This document shows, in pieces, positions 11,030 through 22,161 of a DNA stretch of 64,000 nt. The stretch's first letter is position 1, and the number at the start of each line of letters is the position of its first letter. The notes beneath the pieces are model-generated. The model saw nothing but the letters and a program-made list of their open reading frames with translations. It made no database searches and had not been told where the DNA came from. The stretch is from Paramacrobiotus metropolitanus (taxonomy: Eukaryota > Tardigrada > Eutardigrada > Parachela > Macrobiotidae). The stretch is taken from the NCBI RefSeq assembly GCF_019649055.1, contig NW_026570245.1:682001-746000 (forward strand), written 5' to 3'. Position numbers and translations under genes: made by a program.

Positions 11030-13480
11030 TTTTGTTGTATTTTCGTTCTCTTTTTTGATGGGGATATTAATTTTATAAAAAAAACTTTGCTGTTAATTCG
11101 TCAATATCGACGTATATGCCCTGGTGGATGGCCAGAAGTCCTAAACCGGTTAATCTTTCTTCGCCGGTCGTCGAACAGACATACGTTTTAATTGTTTTCA
11201 AGTAAGAAAAAGAGCGCTCTACGCTAGCGGTCGTAACAGGGATGCTCCCGAACCATTCCAGCAGAGTACGAATGTTTGTAAAGATATTAGCCGAGCACTG
11301 CTTCAACGTTTAGGTTACGTTATCCGCTTTTGTAGGGAACATTGGAGAGTTTTACATAGTTCTCCATCGTCTAATTTCTGGTTCCAGCTGTTCTTTGTGT
11401 GGAAAATCTTCAGGGCTGCTTTCTATTAGCGCTTGAATATTGTTTTGGTCCAATGCGTCAGGATTAATCGGCAGCAGGTTTGCTACTGCTGAAACCTGTA
11501 TATTTCCTCGCTGAGACGTTTATCCAATGACTCGACGACGTGTTGCAGCAAATCAGCAGCCAAGTCCAAATAATATTCCTTCGGATCGCGGCTCTCTGCC
11601 ACCGTCCACACACCCTACTTGCGTACGTATTTGCAGATGTTCGGCTTCACGTCGTATGGCTCCAGCAGAGCTAGTGCCTCTCGCCAACACTGGTCGTAAA
11701 AACCTTCATCATCGGCTAATCCTGCTTTTAAATGTCCGCCTTAGAGCTGCGCTCACGGACAGCACTTTTCTGAGAACCTAAAAACAAAACATTTGGTGAA
11801 AACAAAATTTTGTTCGAAAACCAAGCCGGCTGCTTCCACCATACCGTGAACGCTAAAAAGCTTTCAAAAGAAAGCAAATCACTTCGTAGATAGCCAGCCT
11901 TTGTCTTCGGCTCACTGTTGAAATTATCAGAGGTGAAAATTGCTTCTAGAGTCCACAACCGGCACAAACAGCTCAAACAGAGCTTCCAAGGCCTGGGACA
12001 GCTCCGTCCAGCTTGTCATTGAAGGAACGATTACACGGTTCTTCCTTGTCGCCGTTCCTTTGGTGCGTTCTCGTAACACTAGTGCTCGCTTTGCCGATTG
12101 AAAAAAGTTGCCAATATAGTTGACCAGAACAATAACATTCTGAATAACAGGATTCTTCGAAGATTCAACAATTGCCAGATTCAGGGCGTGTGCGAAGCAG
12201 TGCACGTATTCGGCTTTTGGAAATTTTGCAGATATTCTGGCCTGTACTCCGTTGAATTTACCAGCCATGGAAGAAGCGCCGTCATAATCCTATCCGCGTA
12301 GTTTTGGCAGGTCTAACTTCTACTGGTTTAGGGACCAAGGATTTCTTCATTAAGTTGTTCCTCTGCAACACATTCGCACAAGAGATTAAACCGACAACAA
12401 GTTTGTGATCCATTATTTCAATGAAGTTTACCTATCGTAGAGCCGCAAACATCCAAAAACCCCATGAACATTTCCTTGGTTTCATTTTGTTTAATATAGC
12501 GCAGTGCGATGGACAGCTCGAGTAATGCAACTTCAACGCTCGAGTTCACCAAAATATAGAAAAACCTGCTCTGCTTGGCCTCCGCTAATATAACATCCTG
12601 TATGGATTCACGAAAAATGTCGATAATATGGTTTTGGAAATCCTTGGAAATGTATTCGCATTTTTGGCGCTTCGCAGTAAGTGCAGTTTCAAATCATTAT
12701 CACCAGAGTCGATCCGGTTGAGCACCATCGCGTTGAACACACCGATCTTTCAGTCCATTCGTTGGCACAAATTCAAGGAAAAGTCTATTTTTCTTTCTTT
12801 GAGACCGCGCAATGGCAACTGTAATCTTCCACAAAATTCCAGTCTGTGCTAGCCCCTTAAAGCCAGCTTCAATAATGCAGTCGCTATTCTTTTGTGATTC
12901 ATCACCATGGTCCGCTAGCTGTCGTTCAACGTCTATAGCATCCGTGTACGAGGCCAGCCGATTGCGGCCACTGATGACGGCATTCTTATGGTGCTGAGTA
13001 TTGCCATGGTTTTCCAAAGCCGCTTTGCTGTTTTTGAAATCCCATAGTCTTTTTGAAACCAGCTCTCCTTCATACCGGATTCCGCCGCGACCAACGTTCG
13101 CTTCAGTAAATCCCAGAGCACAGTATTTGCAAAAGCCGCCTTCCGCTTTCTTAAAAATTAGCCAATCTTTAAAGTTTTCGTCGGCTAGCCACGAGCGCAC
13201 AAAACTCTGCTTTCTGCTGCCGTAATCTCGTTTTGGTCCGAGCTATTTGCTTCCAACGGGAACCGGATAAACGGTCAGTATGTATTTTATCACCGAATTG
13301 GAAATAAAGCGAGGATCCATTCCTAAATAATCTGCAATGTCGATTTCCGCATTCCATTGTCACTGCCGTTGTAGTATCAGCTATAGTTGTGGTGTTGTTG
13401 TCTCCGTATATCTCCGTTGTGGTTAATTCGGGCCTTGCACTTGTTACACGGGGTGCTGGTGTTCTTCGTGGTGTGGGCAA
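11030..13480 (-). pseudogene. Degenerate hAT-superfamily transposase (TTF zinc finger / DUF4371-like type)
   Basis: Reading leftwards, the N-terminal region at about 13480-13200 includes the segment DYLGMDPRFISNS. A TTF-type zinc-finger segment follows at about 13190-12950 (FKKAEGGFCKYCALGF ... HHKNAV). The core part at 12268-11927 has CFAHALNLAIVESSKNP, the conserved region typical of this family. The hAT C-terminal dimerisation domain at 11306-11073 has IPVTTASVERSFSYLK and ERLTGLGLLAIH. These pieces lie in different frames with stops between them, so several frameshifts have occurred. Terminal inverted repeats and 8-bp target duplications were not found. hAT transposases act in the nucleus by cut and paste. 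Confidence 0.8.
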
Positions 13481-14386
13481 TCGCGACGTGGTTCAACCTG
13501 GTCTTGCAGCAGCTGTTATGCGCCATGGACGTTGAAATAATCATTTAGAGTACGTTTCGAAGCTGGCTGATAAGGCGGGTTGTCTTGATCGTGAAAGGTT
13601 TGTTCTTTTCACGGACTGATCAGCACCTGTCCTAAAGCCGAAGTACTTAGCGCATTAGGTAAAGCGTGACCTTTAATGTGTAGCAGCGCAGTTATGTACT
13701 GACAGTGTACTAAACGAAAGTCCATGCGCTACCAAATCTAGGGTCGTCTAGAAGTAACCTTCTTGTAATTTACCTGCGATTACTTCTTACCTTGATATTG
13801 GCTCACCGTAACATTCCGAAGAAATTTTAAACTGGGGATTATATACTGGCTCGGTTATGTCACAAAAGTCGGGTTTGCTCTTCCTGGAGAAGGTTTGACT
13901 TGCCCGAATACAGTTGCAATATCGGTCACTCTCAGACAGCGTCCCAAAGAGTAATCTGGGTATGCCCAGCTAACTTCTATGGCACAAGGAACTTGGGGGC
14001 TTGGACCAGTGTAGAAAGGAACATAATCCACGACCTTCCTCAAATAGCTCGCTAAAACGGGCCAACAGCCACGCACTCAAGCGAACTCCCCAGTAAACAA
14101 ATTCCATAACAACATTTTTTTGCAATTTTAAATATGTAATCGAACCGTCCATTTTCTTCGCAATGCGGCTACGAGCCGCGCCACGCTGTGTTTTGAGTTT
14201 TGCAGAATCTCTCGTTCTCAGTAATGAAGTGTTCCTCCTTGGCTAACCGTTTAACAGTCAATCAAATAAAGAAAACTTAGCTTGCACACAGACAGCTCTG
14301 CAGGCCTCTGCTTCGGTAAGTACATAAAATATAAAAACATACGGTCTGCAGAGTTAAGATGCAACAATCCAAACTCTTGTGGGTAT
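13481..14386. other. Mostly non-coding; possible minus-strand exon at 13855-14076
   Basis: The minus-strand frame 14076-13855 has protein-like composition (VLASYLRKVVDYVPFY, then GPSPQVPCAIEVSWAY) but no recognised motif and is followed by a stop. 14145-14215 is the second copy of the dispersed repeat at 1630-1700. Nothing else is supportable. Confidence 0.25.
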
Positions 14387-14754
14387 TAGACTAGTAGGTA
14401 CTAAGTACCTAAGAATTTCCAGCTTGTGGCCTTTAGATTGAACCCTAAACATGCCATGCTGCCTATCTCAAGCATATTTTCTACTGTAAACAAATTTAAA
14501 GGCACATATGACGTAGTAAATCTTGGGAATGTTTCTTGAAATCACATCAGAAACAATGCCAGCCGCCCATGATACCATTGCAGCTTAACCTGTACTTTCC
14601 CATTGGTATCAAAGGGATACCGTGTAGGCACCGTGGTGAGCACCACCGTGAGCACAGTAGAAAATATGCTCGAGATAGGCAGCATGGCATGTTTAGGGTT
14701 CAATCTAAAGGCCACAAGCTGGAAATTCTTAGGTACCTAGTACCTACTAGTCTA
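14387..14754. mobile_element. Foldback element with 101-bp inverted repeats
   Basis: Arms 14387-14487 and 14654-14754 are inverse copies with only a few mismatches (tagactagtaggta...ctactgt). The 166-bp loop carries a caccgtggtgagcaccaccgtgagcac palindromic patch. No coding capacity; this is a recent foldback or MITE insertion judged by the high arm identity. Confidence 0.8.
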
Positions 14755-14759
14755 CGGCT

Positions 14760-15112
14760 ACCACCCATTTCGCCAACGGGACATTTCGCCAGCCAACGCT
14801 TCGCACCGAAACAGCAACATGGCAAACAGTTCGAATCGAAACAGCAAAATGAAAGTTCGAAACGAAATTAAAAAGCGCAAGAAACCCTAAGAAAACCTAA
14901 AAAGTCTAAGAAAACCTTGGAAACCTAAGGAAACCTAAGAAACCCTAAGAAGCCCAAAAGAAATGTAAGGATAACTTGAAATCTAAAAAACCTAGCGACC
15001 TAAAAAGCCTAACATAACTTGAAATAAAAGAACTACGGTTGGCGATATGTCCAGTTGGCGAAATGTCCGGTTGGGGAAATGCCCGGTTGGCGAAATGGGC
15101 TAAATCGGAGGA
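14760..15112. repeat. Inverted GGCGAAATGTCC repeats flanking a degenerate CCTAAGAAA array
   Basis: At 14764-14800 the words catttcgccaac/gggacatttcgcc occur. At 15040-15105 the inverse words ggcgaaatgtcc/ggttggcgaaatg occur four times. Between them 14878-15010 is a degraded array of the same aagaaacc unit that forms the perfect satellite at 7025-7160. This block abuts the end of the retroelement that follows. Confidence 0.6.
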
Positions 15113-16527
15113 CACCCAGCATACTATCCTTAACTTTAAAGCGGTTCATCGTTTTTGTTGACTGTATTGGAAGTCTGATTAAGACGCAGTCGCCGACTTT
15201 GAATTTCGGATCTGACTTCTTCCTATTACAGATTTCAGCGTTTCTTTCGTAGGCGTCTTTGATATTGCACTCGCAACTTCCTCACAAAAGGTCAAGCTAT
15301 TTTTTCTTTGTCCCCACCCATTCGTCTGGAGTATCATAATCGTCGGGTACGTTCGTCTTTGTGACGGCATCCTCTGGCATCGTCATTTCTCTGCCGTGCA
15401 GCATGTAGTATTTCGAATATCCTGTCGTTGCTTGTACTGCGCGGTTCATTCCCGACAACGTATGGAAGGTATTTTAGTGAATTTCCTTTCATTCTCGGCC
15501 TTCATATACTGAGACAGTCCATCGCTAAAGGTTTGTATTTATCTTTCGACTTGTCCTTGGCCTTCGGAATGATATGCCGTTCCGAACGTGTGTTTGATTT
15601 TGAACACGTTGGTGACCTTTTCAAACCTTCAGCTGTGAAGTGCCTCCCACGATCCGTGTGGAAGATATGTGGCGCTCCGTGCACCAGAATCAGGTGTTTG
15701 ACGAAGATTTTCGCAAATTCTTTCGCGGTAGCTGTCTTCAGTGGCTCCCCTATGACGTACTTTGTCTGCTGGTCGATGAAGACTGCATTGTATTTGTATC
15801 CTTTCTTCTTTGTTGGGAGTAAAGGTCCTTTCAGATCCGCATAAACCATGAAGAACGAATGTCCCACTTTGATTTCTTGAAGCTTTCCAGGTGGACATTT
15901 CCTTGACGTTTTTCTGAATTGGCATCCTTGGCAAACGAGGATGTAGTTCTTTACGTCCGTGCTCATTCGGTCCCATTAATATCTGTGCCTGATTGTGGCT
16001 AGAGTCTTTTCGAAGCCAAGATGACCTGCTGCCGTTTCATATACAGTGCATGAATGAGCCCTTCTCATTGGCAGCGGTACGACATATGTCCTTTCATGTC
16101 TACCGTTTTTATATTTGACGCGATACAGTATGCCATTCAATAGCTGGGAATGCGTCTCAAACTTTGACCTTTCGTCTGCGTCTTGCAGATGCTCCAATTC
16201 ATCGATGATCACTGCTAGATGCGGATCTTTCAGTTGCTTATTCCGAAGTTGCAAGTTCGAGTCATCCTCTTCTTCTTCGTCTCCTTGGAGGTTGACAATG
16301 CGAACTGTCGCAGTGCTAAGTTCGTTCTCGTCTTTGTTGACCTTGCATCTTGGAAGAGGTTTGTGACCTTTCTCAATCGTCTTCGGAAATCTCAGCAATC
16401 TGATCGGACACTCCTCCGGTATGCACTCTGAGAGAAATTCTGCTTCAGAAAGGTTATTCTGGTCTGCCTTTCTCTGACCAACTCCCGTGACCTTTGCATC
16501 TTTTTGCTTTGACATCTCTTTCCTCAC
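15113..16527 (-). pseudogene. pol: Ty3/gypsy-type integrase region of retroelement 1
   Basis: The minus strand encodes an HHCC zinc-binding region: ETAAGHLGFEKTL, then after an in-frame stop NYILVCQGCQFRK. It continues into a core with YADLKGPLL and IFHTDRGRHF, the first two catalytic aspartates, and then a frame break before the expected glutamate segment. A C-terminal part with KFKVGDCVLIRLP lies at about 15210-15170 in another frame. Integrase inserts reverse-transcribed DNA into the genome; here stops at about 15976 and frameshifts make it non-functional. No LTR is seen beyond the left end, which runs into the repeat block at 15110. Confidence 0.8.
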
Positions 16528-18059
16528 TCGGTTGACCTTTATCTTGGTAGCAAAGCGGGGTTCGAGAGTAGCTTTTTGAATACGCTCTGCTACTTCTTTA
16601 GCGAGCTGAGGGCTTTCTTTTTCTTCCGACGTTGCCTTCCCATGTCGGCTTTCACCCTCTCCTCTCTTTCTTCTGCTAGTTGCATGAAGAGTTGCAATAC
16701 TTCGATTGGAGGTTCTTCTCTGTTCAATTCGTTCCTTTAATCTTCGAAGTTTGGAATTTTATTCTTCTTCGTTGCAAGTGAAACCTTCGATTGGCGTTTT
16801 TGGTAGTGCGTCTGCGTATCGCAGTATTTACCCGGTTTATACTCGATCTTAAATCGGTGACCTTGCAACGCCAATGCCCATCTTGTCAATTTTGGGTTCA
16901 TTCCCGACTTGCTCGTCTCTGACCTCAGAAGATTCGTCAGCGCTTGATGATCCGTTCGTACGATGAATTTGGATTAGTCGATGTACGACTTAAAAATTCT
17001 GACAGCGAAAACTACTGCCAAGCATTCCCATTCTGTAACTCCGTAATTCTTTGCAGCTCCATGCAAAACGCGGCTTGCGTAAGCGATGGGATGTCCATCT
17101 TGGGACAAGACTGCACCTAGCCCTTCCTTAGATGTGTCACGTTCGATCACTGTCGGCTTTTATGGATCGAATTTCCTCAAAACTGGATCCTTGCACAGTG
17201 CTTCCTTAAGGTTGTTGAATTCTTGGTCATGGATTTATGACCAGTCTCTCTTGACGTTCTTTTTTATGTCTCAGCAGTTCGTAAAGAAGCGCCGTCTTTT
17301 GCGCATATCCAAGGATGAACTTTCGGTAGTAATTTGCCAATCCCAGGAATGACCTCAACTGCCGTTCGGTTGTCGGTTTCTTTTGCCCGTAAACTGCCAT
17401 GACCTTTTCAGGATCCCTTCTGATACCATTCTCACTGAGGATATGCCCCAGGAATCCCATTTCGCGCATGCCGAATTCGCACTTTGTTGGCTTAATTGTG
17501 AAGCTTGCAACGACCAAGCTTTGAAGAACGTTCCTCATATTCTGCATGAAGATCTCCCAAATATTTCCTGCGAAGACGACGTCATCGATGTAGCCGAAAA
17601 CGCAGCCCATTTGCTTTGCGTTCGACAAAACGTTATCCATGCATTGTTGAAAAGTTGCAGGCCCGTTACAGACTCCAAGGGCATTCTCTTGAAGCGGAAC
17701 ATTCCGTCCTGCGTGACAAAATTCGTTTTGTCTTTCGAGGCTGGATCATTTGAGATCTGCCAGAAGCCACTTTGCAAGTCCATCTTGCCGTAATATTTGT
17801 TGCCTGCACATGCGTCGTGCAGTTCATCTGCATTTGGCAGTGGATAGTCATTCTTCTTTGTCAGCTTGTTCAGCTGAATGTAGTTTAGGCAGAACCTTGT
17901 TCCCATGGTGCAGTTACCATTCTTTTTTGCGGCCAGTACGACCGGAAAACTCCAATCGGCGTCGGATGGTTCAGTAACATCTTGTTGCAACATCTCTTCG
18001 ATGTGTTTCGTAATGAATTCACGACCTTTCCAGCTAGTTCGTGCTGGGTTGCATTTCAT
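16528..18059 (-). pseudogene. pol: Reverse transcriptase-RNase H region of retroelement 1
   Basis: The RT N-terminal half at 18059-17680 has WSFPVVLAAKKNGN, YPLPNADELHDACAG and KMDLQSGFWQI. After a frameshift near 17680-17640 the catalytic YIDDVVFA box appears, followed by GFLGHILSENGIRRDPEKV and LRSFLGLANYYRKFI. RNase H follows (TSKEGLGAVLSQDG, YGVTEWECLAVV, then TDHQAL) but contains an in-frame TAA at 16976-16974. The domain order and motifs are those of Ty3/gypsy elements. The first-half palm aspartate sits in KMDLQSG. Broken by at least one frameshift and one stop. Confidence 0.85.
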
Positions 18060-20530
18060 TGGTCTTGCATCGGCTGTGTCGATAGTGTGCGTTATCCCTT
18101 TGACATCGCCGTACGGTTACTTTGATGTTGGCAAAACCTTCCAGAATTCCCAAAATGCATTTCATACATCGTTCTTTTGTTCTTCTGTTAGGTATGGTAC
18201 GAGTCTTTCAATGATATCATTCAGTGCTTCTTTCGTCTATGCGTCGACTTTTGGGTCACTCAGTACATCGGCGATTATTGCTGCGTTGACCTTTGCTTTT
18301 TCCATGTGTTCGTAAGGTTCAAAGTATCCAGGGAATTGGCCATTCCTTATTCCCAGTCTCTTTTTGCTGCGGTTAGCGACGACGATTTCAAATCGATTTC
18401 CTTTATGATCCGTCACTCCCGTATACGGTTGGACATCTACATCCTTCTGTAGTGTCGCTGTGAACATCAACCTCTGACTCTTTGGAGCATATTCAGCCAT
18501 CCTAGTTTGACACGCGTACCAGAGATTCGGTCTGATCTCGATTCTTTGGTCGCTATAGACCTTGATTGCCCCTTGTGGGATTTTTGCTCTCTGCACTTTA
18601 ATTCTTCTCACGACAATTTATTTTTCCTTTTTTTCGTCTTTGTGGTCAAATTCATCGATATCCATTGTTTTCTTGCTCTGAAAGGTCATCCAGTCCTGAA
18701 TCTTCTGAAGTGGTTGAATCGCCACTCGTCCTCTACCAATCCGAGTCGGAATCGCTGCTTTCGTTAACTTGCAACTGATGACCTTTACTTCGCTCTTTGA
18801 TTGGCTGTTCAGTGGTCCTTTTGCCTTCACTTTCCGTTGAAAGGTCAACGCTTTCGTCCTTGGAAGCGCTAGGTTATGCGTTTTTAGCTTTTCGGGCAGA
18901 GGTTGCCCGTTTCCGTTGACTTTCGTCCGTTTTGTGCTGCTATCTTCGGATGAGCTCGCGTTTCGCGGATTTTTGCTCGCGACTTTTCCTTCTTTTCATC
19001 TGACCCTTCGTCGACTTTAGGAACTGACCTTTCTGGCTCTTTTTCCTCCAGCACTTCTCCTAGTGACTTTTCGTTGTTCTCGACTGGTGGTCGTTCCTCA
19101 CCATTATCGAGTGTTCTTTGGAGCGATGCCACTAGCGCCGCTGCTTTCGTCTCTTTCGGCGACATTTCAGCCTTTTTTGCTTCTGTTACTGGGATTCCTG
19201 CTTCTTGATCCCGAAACGCTTGGTTCAGTTCCTTTATCATCTGATATAGTTTAAATGCTGACCTTTCTTCGTCATCGTCTTCTTGAGCAGCGTTTATGCC
19301 GACATCCTTTTTTTTGTTTTTCTTCGGCGCCTGTGCCGTTTTCTTGCTCTTTAACTTCTTCGGCGCTTGTGCCGTTATCTTTGTCATCGCTTGTGCTTTT
19401 ACCTTTTTCGGCGCTTACGCCGTGACCTTTGGGTTTTCTACTACCGATGAAAATGCAATTTGCCATCAACCCTTTGGTGACCCAGTCCTCGCTTGGTTTT
19501 TTTTCATACATGCACCAGGTATCGCCGCCTCGTTCAGGATACTTCGCTTCTTCTGGATCTGGTGCAAAGGTCATCTTTTTCTTTCCAGGATAACCGAACG
19601 GTCCTGGTGGTCGTCTTTTTCTTGTGACCCTAAGTTCAAGCACCTCACCCACTATCGTCGGAACCTCTTGCATAATTTTCGTCCATTGTTTGTTGAACGG
19701 TCTCAGGCTTCCTTTCGTCAGGCATTCCTGATACAGGCCGAATAGCTCATAGAATGACGTGCCAAGTCCTATTGGGAAAGTCACCACTCGTCCTTGATCT
19801 TTCCATAGGTAACTAACTCGGCATTGCCAAGAGAATTCGACTCTTTCTTCTTCCCATATTTCGTTTTCTTCCATAGCTCATCGCCGTTCCTGATCGAGCT
19901 TGGGTACTGGGTAAATGTAATGTGGATCACTTTTATCTGCTTTATCGAGAATGTAGTTGTCAACTTCTTGCTGCCAGTGATGGAGCCACCTTCCTCTTGA
20001 GATTATGTAGTTCTTAACTACCGACAACCATTTTCAATATCTTTGCCAGCGGTACATTGCTTTCGGCATCTATTCCATAGGAAGCGTCCTCATAATGACT
20101 TCGTTTCTATCCAATCGCCTTTTTTGAGACTTTCGAATGTGGCGTTGCATTTCGGCCATTCCGAAAGGTCATCTTGCTTTGCTTCTTGCAAGCACTGGAT
20201 ACATTTCTCTTGAGGTCGTACTGAAAGGTCATCTTGCCAATCATGGTCGCATGCCGTTGCTCTTTCTTCCGCCGTCCTTTTGGTTGGCTTCGATCGGACG
20301 CAAAGGTAATCTTCCTTCTCTGTCCAGTCGCGATTGCATTCAATCGGGATCACGCTGTGGTCTGATGACAATTCGATGACTTCGATTTCTTCATTTGCAG
20401 AGCGTGGTTCGAAAGTAACTTGAGAACTACGCTCTGGTTTATCTTTATGAGAGCGTGCGCCTCGACCTTTCAGCTGTTCTCTAGCCTTATCCTGTATTTC
20501 AGAAAACAGCGCCCGTTCGTCACTGTTCAT
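18060..20530 (-). pseudogene. Long linker between protease and RT of retroelement 1
   Basis: Several consecutive minus-strand open stretches (18611-18237, 18848-18618, 19387-18884, 19874-19272, 20530-20090) cover almost the whole interval. The part nearest RT (KGNRFEIVVANRSKKRLGIRNG) looks like the region that precedes RT in gypsy polyproteins. The rest is hydrophilic, Lys/Glu-rich and repetitive (KNGTGAEE-type and KKTAQAPKK units). Cysteines near 20250-20150 (CDHDW, CIQC) could bind zinc, but this is unsure. The length, over 2 kb between protease and RT, is unusual and may reflect a Gag-like or accessory reading frame or a rearrangement. Confidence 0.45.
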
Positions 20531-21393
20531 CAGTCCAGCTTTTTTTCTGGGTTCTACCCTTTACTGGGATTAGCTTCGACAACTCCAGTCCTGGAACTAA
20601 TGCATCTCTCTTGGTGATCAGTGCTTCAGCTTGCATAATCTTTATCTGTTTGATCGTCGGTGACTTTTTAGATTCTTTCGACTTTGGTGACCTTTCAATT
20701 TTTTTGACATTTCCTTTGCCCAGTTCCTCTAGTACTGGGTTTAGCCTTTCACCAGTTTTTTTTTACGTAGGCGCTGCACGGTTGAAACGGGAAGCCTAAT
20801 ATAACATATGGCAGACGTAGTCTGTCTATATATTATATTCGTATAGGATCCAACGTGTAACTGAAAGGTCAGGAAGATGCTGTCTGTTCTGAGCTTTTGC
20901 GTCTGCCTCCTATCCTCTAACGGAGAAAAGATGGAAAGTAAAGGGCACTAAAGGTTTGCTTCACTCCTGCCTGTTCAGTTGCCTATTCTCTGTCGGATTC
21001 CCTGTCTGCTGTACATCAGTACATGTGTCGCAAAGCTAGACGGTCGGTTTCCAACAGCAATCATACAATCGTAGGGCAGCAGGCTTGTATTCGTATTGTC
21101 CGACGACAGTATCAGCGGATGACTCACCTCAATCTCCATACTATATAGCTATCTGCGCTCAGAAAAAAATTATTGAACTGGAACACTTAACTGCTCGTTT
21201 CCCAGGACAAGAATGCTGTGTCCAGGATGAACAGTGCATGTAAAAATAACGTATTGCTATACATCAGAATAGTTCAGGCATTCCGAAATTCTACCCTAAA
21301 AAATCCACGTTGGAACTAGACAACTCGTACGCAGATGAACGCATGGTTCCGATGTTCGTGACAATTCGTGACAATTCCTCTACGGAGGAATTG
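20531..21393. other. Non-coding interruption inside retroelement 1
   Basis: No reading frame continues between the linker and the protease. The only structure is a 17-bp-arm hairpin at its right edge (21364-21401). The interval could be a decayed insertion or an LTR-derived piece, but no inverted or direct terminal repeats were found. Confidence 0.35.
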
Positions 21394-21401
21394 TCACGAA
21401 T
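21364..21401. repeat. Perfect hairpin, 17-bp arms, 4-nt loop
   Basis: attcgtgacaattcctc at 21364-21380, loop tacg, and its exact complement at 21385-21401. The left arm is preceded by a partial direct copy of ttcgtgacaa at 21355. Confidence 0.9.
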
Positions 21402-22140
21402 GTGTTTTGTTGATTTCCTTTCGCTCCCTGTGCCTCTGGTACTGGGATAGACGTTTGCCCCGCTTGATTTCTTGGTTGACTTCCAAGTTCGGTGACTTTC
21501 CCTGCGTTAACTTTCGCAGTAGATTTCGGCTCATCTTTTTTTTCTTTATTTTCATCTTCATCGGCATCTTCGTCATCCGTTTCATTCCGTCTGTTAAGAC
21601 AAACTTTTTCGCGAGGAAATCGAATCCGAACAGGACTTGAACGTCGTCTGACGCTGGTCTAACGTAGAATGAGTGTTGACTCGTTTTCTTCCTTAAGGTC
21701 AAAGGCGCTGCGCAGTAATGCGTTACTTCAAAACCTGACGTTCCACTGATTCCCTTGATCGCTGCTTTCCTTCCTGGCGGCAGCGGTATAGTTCGGAGGC
21801 CAATCTGCTCGCAGAACTGCTGACAGATCAGGGACGTCTCTGCGCCTGTATCTAACATTGTCATGACCTTTACGTCTCCCACTTTGACTTCATGGGTCAG
21901 TGCCTCAATTCGTTTAGGCGTATTTCCGTCGTCAAATTTCAGCACTCTGATTCTACAGTGAACTGGGATCGGAGACGTTGATCTTGGCTTCACGTTCCTT
22001 ACTGGAGATAGTTTGTCGATCCTCTTCGGGACGTCAGGTCGTCCATCGAAGAATGCTCGGATCCTTTTTCCAGATGGTATGTCACGCGCTTGCCTCTTCG
22101 CAGCGTTATTTTTTTCCGTGACCTGTGGAACTTCACGCAT
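21394..22140 (-). pseudogene. Retropepsin-type aspartic protease region of retroelement 1
   Basis: The minus-strand frame encodes VKVMTMLDTGAETSLIC, the DTGA active-site signature of retroviral/Ty3 proteases. About 75 residues later comes LFGFDFLAKK, the position of the second conserved hydrophobic-glycine segment. The C-terminal tail is very Lys/Met-rich. Proteases of this family cleave the Gag-Pol polyprotein. The frame itself is intact over 248 codons but is separated from RT by 3.3 kb, partly non-coding. Confidence 0.75.
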
Positions 22141-22161
22141 TTGCCCCTTCGCTTGTGCGTT

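Noticed and set aside
19296-19745. Plus-strand 149-codon hydrophobic frame
   Set aside because: It is antisense to the Lys/Glu-rich linker of retroelement 1; sense-strand composition and order favour the minus strand.
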